NCBI GenBank assembly: GCA_002633005.1
Contig: NMRA01000262.1
Location: forward strand, 72,786 to 136,785
From: Phoronis australis
Lineage: Eukaryota; Phoronida; Phoronidae
DNA length: 64,000 nucleotides
Direction of reading: 5' to 3'
The notes under the pieces are model-generated. The model worked only from the letters and a program-made list of their open reading frames with translations. It was not told the DNA's origin and searched no databases. Below, in pieces: positions 59,601 through 64,000 of this stretch. A program made the translations under genes and the position numbers. Within the stretch, counting starts at the first letter, position 1. Each line of letters opens with the position of its first letter.

Positions 59601-62242
59601 TAAACAAAATTTCTAAACATAAAATTTATATAAATAAAACTGAATATCAAGAGTTCATTCTGGTAACTACAAACTTACACAAAATGCACTTGAATACAAG
59701 AGATTTCTCAATTCAAAACAGAAAAATCTTTTTTCAGCATAGTGGCAACTTGCTGAAATACGTTGTGTAACTAGATGACCAAAGTTTTTCTTGAACAAAG
59801 ATTCGCTGCCACTTACAATTTGCCGCATGTGGAAAAGGACTTCAAGAAGCAGGATTTAACAGCGTTTATGAATCTTTGTAGTTAACATGACAACACATTA
59901 TGACTGTGGTGCATAAGGTTATTCAAATACATCTTTACTCTCTCCATTATGACTGTGGTGCATAAGGTTATTCAAATATATCTTTACTCTCTCCATTATG
60001 ACTGTGGTGCATAAGGTTATTCAAATACATCTTTACTCTCTCCATTATGACTGTGGTGCATAAGGTTATTCAAATACATCTTTACTCTCTCCATTATGAC
60101 TGTGGTGCATAAGGTTATTCAAATACATCTTTACTCTCTCCATCATGTGCCTGCAAAAATTTAGATAAATCTTGTTTGTACTCTAGATATCGTCTTAATT
60201 TGTATAAATGCTTAATTTTTCACCCAAAACTTGCAGACTCTGCTTATATATAATCTTACTATAAGCTAAAACAATGTCTGGGATTCTCTTTTTCAGGTCG
60301 TTCAAAACTGAAAAATTTGGAAGTAAAATGTTGTTATTGCACCCAAGTCATTTCAAGATGTTTGCTGCAGAGTACATTGGTCATCTCCACATTTTTATGA
60401 GAGACTCACCTCAACTTCTCCTGCTGGTGCGTAAAATGCCACAATGTCCAGTTTGGTTATAAAGCATAGCAGTTCCTCATTTCTGGTCAGTTCTTCCATT
60501 AACCCATTGATGATGTCCAAATAATCTGATGCATTGGAATCTTTCAGGAACTGAGCGTATAAGTTGAACACATCCTCGTCAATTGTCTCTGCACACTCAC
60601 TTGACAGTTTCCTTCCAATCAGTGCTCTGTTTGCTATGAGAACATCACTCATGTCGGAGTCAAAGTCACCGTTCAGCTATAATAGAGTGACCATTCTTAT
60701 CAGGGAGCAGTGTCTCCAAAACCAGATGATAGACAATAGAGCATTTCTTTCTACCATATTGGTGTGATCCAAGTGTAGACAGGGTTTCAATGTCACGTGA
60801 ATTTAGTAATACACGTGAATTTTGAAATGTTTTGTTATGGAGATCAATATGGTGATGGAGAAATGAAAAGGAATCGCCTATATGATGTTTATTTGTTATG
60901 CTTATCTATACCGTTAATCCCAAGTCAACTTTATAAGGACACGTTTTATGTAAACATTATTTTAAAAATGTCACATACTCGTCTGGTTAATACTGATGCT
61001 CAACTGAACACCCCCCGCAGTTTCGAAATTTTCGCATATGTTGCATTTCACATTCTTGTTTATACAATTGAGAAAAGCATGTGATGTGTGTCTTAATTTG
61101 TGAACACCCATCCAAGTCACATTTGTGAACACGCATCCCAGTCAAATTTGTGAACACGCATCCCAGTCAAATTTGTGAACATCCATCCAAGTCACATTTG
61201 TGAACACGCATACCAGTCAAATTTGTGAACACGCATCCCAGTCAAATTTGTGAACACCCATCCAAGTCACATTTGTGAACACACATCCCAGTCAAATTTG
61301 TGAACACCCATCAAAGTCAAATTTGTGAACACGCATCCCAGTCAAATTTGTGAACACCCATCCAAGTCACATTTGTGAACACGCATCCTAGTCAAATTTG
61401 TGAACACCCATCCTAGTCCAATTTGGATTCCGCAACATGCAAAGCTGGCCTGCCTTTCAGTAACAAACAAGAGTTTCAGCAACAGAAAATACTCAATCTT
61501 TCTATTTGCTGAGTCACTTTTCTCACAAAAAGTAGTTTTATGATAATTTTTTCTAATTATCACTCTAAGGATTAATTAATTAAGGATAACTCAGGGGGGA
61601 ATTATTTCCCCCTCATTGGAAAAAAATGTTGCATCAAAAGTCACAGACTCATTTCGCCTCAAGTGAGCATTAGGACCCTGTACGTATACAAGCCCGCGAG
61701 CTCAAACTTCACATTACCTGTTTGTTCCTCTCAGCCAAACACAGCTGTAGTACTACTAATTGGTCTTCTTCATTAATAATAATTTCCCGCTCATTTCTGT
61801 GTAGACCAAACCTTCGATATAGCCAGACCAGACAAGACATTACAGTGGGAAATGCAAGTACATCAGGCGTACCCTCCAACTTGCAGTCACATCCGACTAC
61901 CACAGTCATCCTGGATTCTAAGCAGTCTGACGTAGACTTATCTGAAATTAATAAAATGAGACATTCTGTTTTCTTCTAAAGGCGAAGCCAATGGTTTGAG
62001 TTTTGTTTATACAAAACATACAAATCATATGTTAGATAAACATTTTAGAGTTACAACAGTTCACTGTACAGAAGAGCTGGAAAATGAAAAAGGTAAAGGT
62101 CGTTTTGGGAATTATTTTTGGTGATATAGCACTGTAAACAGAAAGCCTTACCACTGTTCAAGAAGGTGGTTATTTTCCTGATGATATTGGATACATCATC
62201 CCCATCTGGTTCACTGGATAAAAATAAGGCTGAAGACAGCAT
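47337..62242 (-). CDS. PARPBP: PARPBP / PARI homologue (PCNA-interacting regulator of homologous recombination), 10 exons
   Basis: Join on the minus strand: 62242-62152, 61941-61718, 60676-60410, 59052-58882, 58346-58182, 55665-55511, 52238-52066, 50602-50512, 48767-48664, 47655-47337; about 586 codons against 579 residues in human PARI. Seen: VLQLCLAERNKQ, FLKDSNASDYLDIING, LLVNSRSELALARVFNVPD, AFTSLKHESKVKGMPMF, LGGKGYAPDP, HVKGFGEFVDFVHKL, and the C-terminal PIP box QMQLTRFF; all line up in order with human PARI as I remember it. Known: PARI is a nuclear UvrD-helicase-like protein recruited by SUMO-modified PCNA, which limits RAD51 filaments and unwanted recombination; it lacks a working ATPase. 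All junctions keep phase except exon 6/7, off by one base. The gene is tail to tail with the receptor. Confidence 0.93.
48664..48767 (-). CDS. PARPBP: PARPBP exon 9
   Basis: Acceptor actttag, donor GGCAGA|gtaagt; phase 0 to 2, 104 nt. It encodes KRPLPRYQASLDWVRSDD and EELAFYQEQQMA. It fits the phases of exons 8 and 10 exactly, although this part of the family is poorly conserved. Confidence 0.72.
48840..49165 (+). repeat. tRNA-derived SINE with partial tandem heads
   Basis: GTGTGGCCTAGAGGGATAAG (A-box-like) and GGATTCAAGTCCCACTGGGG (B-box-like), then AGCATAAAAATGCTCCATG. The word AGTGTGGCCT with ACAATTTACA occurs two more times just upstream (48850, 48915), so the head has been partly duplicated. 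In the PARPBP intron between exons 8 and 9. Confidence 0.5.
49958..50057. mobile_element. 100-bp inverted-repeat element (MITE-like)
   Basis: AGTAACGCTAAGACC at 49958 and GGTCCTAGCGTTACT at 50043 are inverted copies (14 of 15). The inside is rich in CG-containing words (acgcgag, cacgcgac). No target-site duplication is visible. Confidence 0.4.
50245..50385 (-). mobile_element. hAT-type transposon end (TIR plus TTGCCCGWYGGGCAAG-like subrepeats)
   Basis: Read on the minus strand it starts CAGGGCTCAACACTAACG and then alternates TTGCCCG and GGGCAAG words (ACTTGCCCATCGGGCAGG on plus). CAGGGCTCGAC..TTAACG with GGGCAAG subterminal repeats is a common hAT terminus in animals, from memory. Only one end is seen. 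It lies in the intron between PARPBP exons 8 and 9. Confidence 0.45.
50512..50602 (-). CDS. PARPBP: PARPBP exon 8
   Basis: Acceptor aatcattcag, donor GAAAAG|gtaata; phase 2 to 0, 91 nt. It encodes SPEILECSPQAKESKSL and ERLLPNVKKIEK. Similarity to human PARI is weak here; the exon is supported by strand, phase and splice sites. Confidence 0.72.
51357..51652. repeat. 20-bp minisatellite in PARPBP intron 7
   Basis: About 14 units of ATCTTGCTATATTGACGGAC with drift. Confidence 0.92.
52066..52238 (-). CDS. PARPBP: PARPBP exon 7
   Basis: Acceptor ttatttcag, donor GTTCAA|gtaagc; phase 0 to 2. It encodes ADCNGGSVIGRKTLQILRQM and TDILSDVLTSQKT, in the place of IAGGQILSVIKMQLI of human PARI. Only the phase-0 frame is open, which conflicts by one base with exon 6. 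Confidence 0.85.
53812..53925. repeat. 21-bp minisatellite ending at N
   Basis: Five full units of CTTATTGTCAGTGATCATAG; broken off by the N at 53926. Confidence 0.92.
54590..55503 (-). repeat. CCTAGTGGC-family reverse copy A in PARPBP intron 6
   Basis: Degraded minus-strand copy: AAATTTCTTGAAAATTACG, TGCCAAATAG and a hairpin-like end with GCACCCACGTATTTATATAT at 55471. It carries a tandem array (54795-55060). Its second half is repeated at 55726-56201. Confidence 0.5.
54792..55065. repeat. 54-bp minisatellite in PARPBP intron 6
   Basis: Five units with GAAATATAGCTGCAGATGTC and CAGTAGTCAGAATGACCCT; the unit derives from the CCTAGTGGC family. Confidence 0.9.
55511..55665 (-). CDS. PARPBP: PARPBP exon 6, copy 1
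   Basis: Acceptor cattgtag, donor CCCAGG|gtaatt; entry phase 0, exit phase 2. It encodes LRLGGKGYAPDPKSA and HVKGFGEFVDFVHKL, matching human ELGGKGYAPPP and HVKGLSNFINFIDKL. The exit does not fit exon 7, which enters in phase 0. The same exon occurs at 56209-56363. Confidence 0.88.
55726..56201 (-). repeat. CCTAGTGGC-family reverse copy B (repeat of 55023-55503)
   Basis: Same sequence as 55023-55503 with a few SNPs and indels, starting right after the N at 55725. Probably the allelic sequence, not a second insertion. Confidence 0.5.
56209..56363 (-). CDS. PARPBP: PARPBP exon 6, copy 2 (probably the other allele)
   Basis: Same 155-nt exon and splice sites as 55511-55665, inside a 0.7-kb repeat of 55023-55724 that starts right after the N at 55725. 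The flanks differ by a few SNPs and short indels, as alleles do. If both were spliced in, the frame would be lost (155 is not a multiple of three), so only one is likely to be real per haplotype. Confidence 0.5.
57030..57370. other. GC-rich patch with degenerate CCRCNGCGG words
   Basis: In an AT-rich intron (between PARPBP exons 5 and 6), this 340-bp stretch is rich in CpG and in imperfect words such as CCACTGCGGA, CACCGCAGTGGCAC and ATCATGGCGG. Either an unrecognised element or a regulatory CpG cluster; no gene is evident. Confidence 0.35.
58182..58346 (-). CDS. PARPBP: PARPBP exon 5
   Basis: Acceptor gtcgtcag, donor TTTCAG|gtgagt, phase 0 to 0, 55 codons. It encodes LLVNSRSELALARVFNVPD and AFTSLKHESKVKGMPMF, the best conserved block of the family (human LLVNSKNDLAVAHILNIPD, AFTDLKHAAREKQMSIF). 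Confidence 0.95.
58882..59052 (-). CDS. PARPBP: PARPBP exon 4
   Basis: Acceptor tattttcag, donor ACAGAG|gtaagg, phase 0 to 0, 57 codons. It encodes a serine-rich, less conserved stretch with ITSPSSYDEV, in the place of PTSPTSKYNRDNE of the human protein. Confidence 0.82.
59893..60143. repeat. 49-bp minisatellite in PARPBP intron 3
   Basis: Five units of CATTATGACTGTGGTGCATA and GGTTATTCAAATACATC. Confidence 0.92.
60410..60676 (-). CDS. PARPBP: PARPBP exon 3
   Basis: Acceptor tattatag, donor GTTGAG|gtgagt, phase 0 to 0, 89 codons. It encodes GDFDSDMSDVLIANRALI and YAQFLKDSNASDYLDIING, matching the SDVLL and DDFLKNSNMLDLIDVY segments of PARI in the UvrD-like N-terminal region. Confidence 0.92.
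61100..61422. repeat. 24-bp minisatellite in PARPBP intron 2
   Basis: About 13 units of ATTTGTGAACACGCATCCCA with alternating variants (CACCCATCCA / CACGCATCCC), in part a 48-bp dimer. Confidence 0.9.
61718..61941 (-). CDS. PARPBP: PARPBP exon 2
   Basis: Acceptor taatttcag, donor AAACAG|gtaatg, phase 1 to 0. It encodes MSCLVWLYRRFGLHRNERE and EEDQLVVLQLCLAERNKQ, the latter matching LLALQLSMAENNKQ of human PARI. Confidence 0.9.
62152..62242 (-). CDS. PARPBP: PARPBP exon 1 (start codon)
   Basis: ATG at 62242-62240 opens MLSSALFLSSEPDGDDVSN; donor ACAGTG|gtaagg after 62152, phase 1. A tttcag just upstream of the ATG suggests that a 5' untranslated exon may be spliced in before it. SNIIRKI resembles SDMIKEF near the N terminus of human PARI. 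The start is chosen because it is the only in-frame ATG after that acceptor and fits the family length. Confidence 0.7.
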
Positions 62243-62484
62243 GATGAAACTGAAACAATACACATGTTCACCAAGTTAGATTAATTTTAACTGAATGACA
62301 CATCAGCTGCACTGTTGTTAGTAGGAAAAGATCCCATACGCGCAGTTAGGCGCGAACAGAGAAGGCAACTAGAAGATACAGACTTTTAAATTTAATAAAA
62401 CTGCGAGATTGCATAGAATATATTCAATCTGTCCAAAAATAAAAAATGTGTTGTTGTCTGCTTAATAGAAGAAGCTATATTTGC

Positions 62485-62660
62485 CCAAGTTGCATGAAAT
62501 TCTGAAGACATAGAGGTAAAGGAAAAAACTAATCTTGCCACTAGGGGGCACAGTGGTAGTCAGATCCTGCAGAAAGTTGTCATATATCATTACTCGTTGT
62601 CACCTTCATAGAAAAACATTTGCAAAACTTTCACAAAGATCCTGAAAGCGATCATGCGTG
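62485..62660 (-). repeat. CCTAGTGGC-family fragment upstream of PARPBP
   Basis: TGCCACTAGGGGGCACAGTGG with flanking GCATGAAATTCTGAAGACATAG-like sequence matches one subunit of the family in reverse orientation. Confidence 0.5.
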
Positions 62661-63059
62661 CCGCCTGCCCCGCCCCCCAAGGTCAGCCACGTTTGAACCA
62701 GCATCTAAATCATTCAGCCAATTAAGAGAAATTTGCCACCTGGCAAGCAATTAAAAGTGGCTTTACATGGCTGTAGGTCACACCTGGAAGCCCATGTGGC
62801 AACACACAAAGACTTTATGACACCCACCGTATATTTACCAAACTCTTCCCCATCCAATGATTAAGGATAATGCCACCTTGTCAGCTGTGCCAAGCCGGCA
62901 TGGCACTGGTAGCAAAGACTGGGATCTGTCTAATGCTGCTTGGAACTTAACCAATCAGAGTATCCCCCTTCTACATCCGTCTGCACTTCAAACTCAGGAA
63001 ACTGTGTGGCTCCTCTCTATGGTGTGCAGTACAAAGTTCAGTGCAGGCACCAGTGACAG

Positions 63060-63165
63060 TGTAATAGTGGAAAATCTCCTTTTGCTAGGTTTGGAACCCA
63101 GAACCTCTTGCTTTAGCTGGCAACTTAACAAGCTAATCAAAATCAAACAGCAATTGAACATATGT
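63060..63165 (-). repeat. tRNA-derived SINE head, minus strand
   Basis: The reverse complement reads TTAGCTTGTTAAGTTGCCAG, then AAGAGGTTCTGGGTTCCAAA, which resembles the A box, anticodon-arm region and B box of a tRNA-derived SINE. The 132-codon plus-strand frame over it (62857-63255) shows no family resemblance. Confidence 0.35.
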
Positions 63166-63629
63166 GCATACAGACAAATCCTAAAGATTACAGAGGTCTT
63201 TAAAACTCACTGCATTCTGCAGATTAGAGAGTACCACCGTCTCACTTGGAAGTAAGGGACAATGGCCATCCCATGATATCATATATTAAACATAACTATC
63301 CAAGATATTAGCTATAGAGCAAGGTCAGGCAATAGGTAGCATTCGAAAGTTCTTTATACTTCACTGCCAAATGTACTTAAACTAACTTTGATGGTTAAAT
63401 CAGTAAATGTCTCCATTTAAACGGTCAAAATTTCGTAACTCAGAAAATAGCAACAAGAAGTTTGTGACGAATTTGTTCTGGCTTGTGTGTGTTACTAGTA
63501 AGTGCATTCCTAGCCAAGTAGTGCCCGAGGTGCTTTGCACAAAACATGTTGTCCACTGAGAATGGCTCAAACCTCATAGCAGGTCAGGTTGCGGCCACAT
63601 GAGGCAGCTTGGTTAATTTCGTTATGTTC

Positions 63630-63975
63630 AACCAACAGAAATGGCCAATAAACGGTGATTTTTGGGACTGGGTGTGAACTGCATCGCGAGATGACCACGC
63701 CGAAACTTGACACACAGGCTATCTAAGCACTTATTCAAGTCCAATTTCGGCTGTTTGTTTGCCAAGGTTTTCTAAATGCCAAACTTGCAACAGGTAACAT
63801 GTGGGTGGCCACCACCTGGCATGACCTTTTACAGAACTGAGAAGTGCTTCTGGTAGCAACAGCCAATAAACGGTGCTTTTCTTGGAACTTGGAACCTTTT
63901 TACAAAAGGTCCATTTCTGAAACAGGTAACAATTAATGGCTGATAAACGGTGCTTTTCTTGGATGTGACTTATAA
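63630..63975. repeat. AATAAACGGTGCTTTTC interspersed repeat
   Basis: GGCCAATAAACGGTGATTTT, GCCAATAAACGGTGCTTTTC and GCTGATAAACGGTGCTTTTC at 63642, 63861 and 63941, spaced unevenly; origin not recognised. Confidence 0.5.
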
Positions 63976-64000
63976 AAATTTTAAACACCTCCCATTTGCA

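Larger units (their letters stand above)
62243..64000. other. Upstream flank of PARPBP
   Basis: Holds a CCTAGTGGC fragment (62485), a SINE head (63060) and the AATAAACGG repeat (63630). No obvious CpG-rich promoter or further gene is seen. Confidence 0.5.

Noticed and set aside
62857-63255. 132-codon plus-strand frame
   Set aside because: Overlaps a tRNA-derived SINE head and shows no known domain.

Overview
The window is eukaryotic: genes are split into short exons (27-490 nt) with GT..AG borders, introns of several kb, and roughly half of the DNA is tandem minisatellites and dispersed repeats. Protein content (a gp130-type class I cytokine receptor and a PARI/PARPBP homologue) points to an invertebrate animal, most likely a deuterostome (hemichordate, echinoderm or cephalochordate grade). 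The species cannot be fixed from sequence alone. Five single N bases (3059, 23330, 42340, 53926, 55725) look like contig joins; those at 3059, 42340, 53926 and 55725 lie in or beside repeats or duplicated sequence.

Region 1-40.3 kb, plus strand: a large receptor gene whose 5' end (signal peptide) lies outside the window or is unrecognised. I could join 18 exons in phase (1089-34249): two Ig-like domains, a two-domain cytokine-binding module, three further FN3 domains, a juxtamembrane segment, one membrane span, an acidic cytoplasmic tail and a tiny last exon carrying a YxxQ (STAT3-type) tyrosine motif. The intron phases (1-2-1-0-1 through the cytokine-binding module) are those of vertebrate class I cytokine receptors. 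The terminal exon is present twice (34173-34249 and 40211-40287), because about 3.8 kb of 3' sequence is repeated near-identically at 33.92-37.76 kb and 39.97-44.17 kb.

Region 47.3-62.25 kb, minus strand: a complete PARPBP (PARI) homologue of ten exons and about 586 codons, ending in a C-terminal PCNA-interaction (PIP) box. Its exon 6 occurs twice (55511-55665, 56209-56363) on either side of an N, probably two alleles placed side by side. The exon 6/7 junction is out of phase by one base, the one unresolved point of this gene model. The two genes converge tail to tail.

Introns and intergenic DNA hold: a dispersed repeat family (11.9-14.8, 22.9-25.7, 31.8-34.1, 37.8-40.2 kb, plus reverse copies at 46.3, 54.6-56.2 and 62.5 kb) built of about 150-bp subunits around CCTAGTGGC, organised in one copy as a 451-bp higher-order repeat, with a terminal hairpin; a THAP-containing, P-element-like inverted-repeat transposon (9616-11028); hAT-like short elements; a foldback element (25.75-26.77 kb); a non-LTR retrotransposon fragment; tRNA-derived SINE pieces; and more than twenty minisatellites, several starting within about 160 nt of a 5' splice site.
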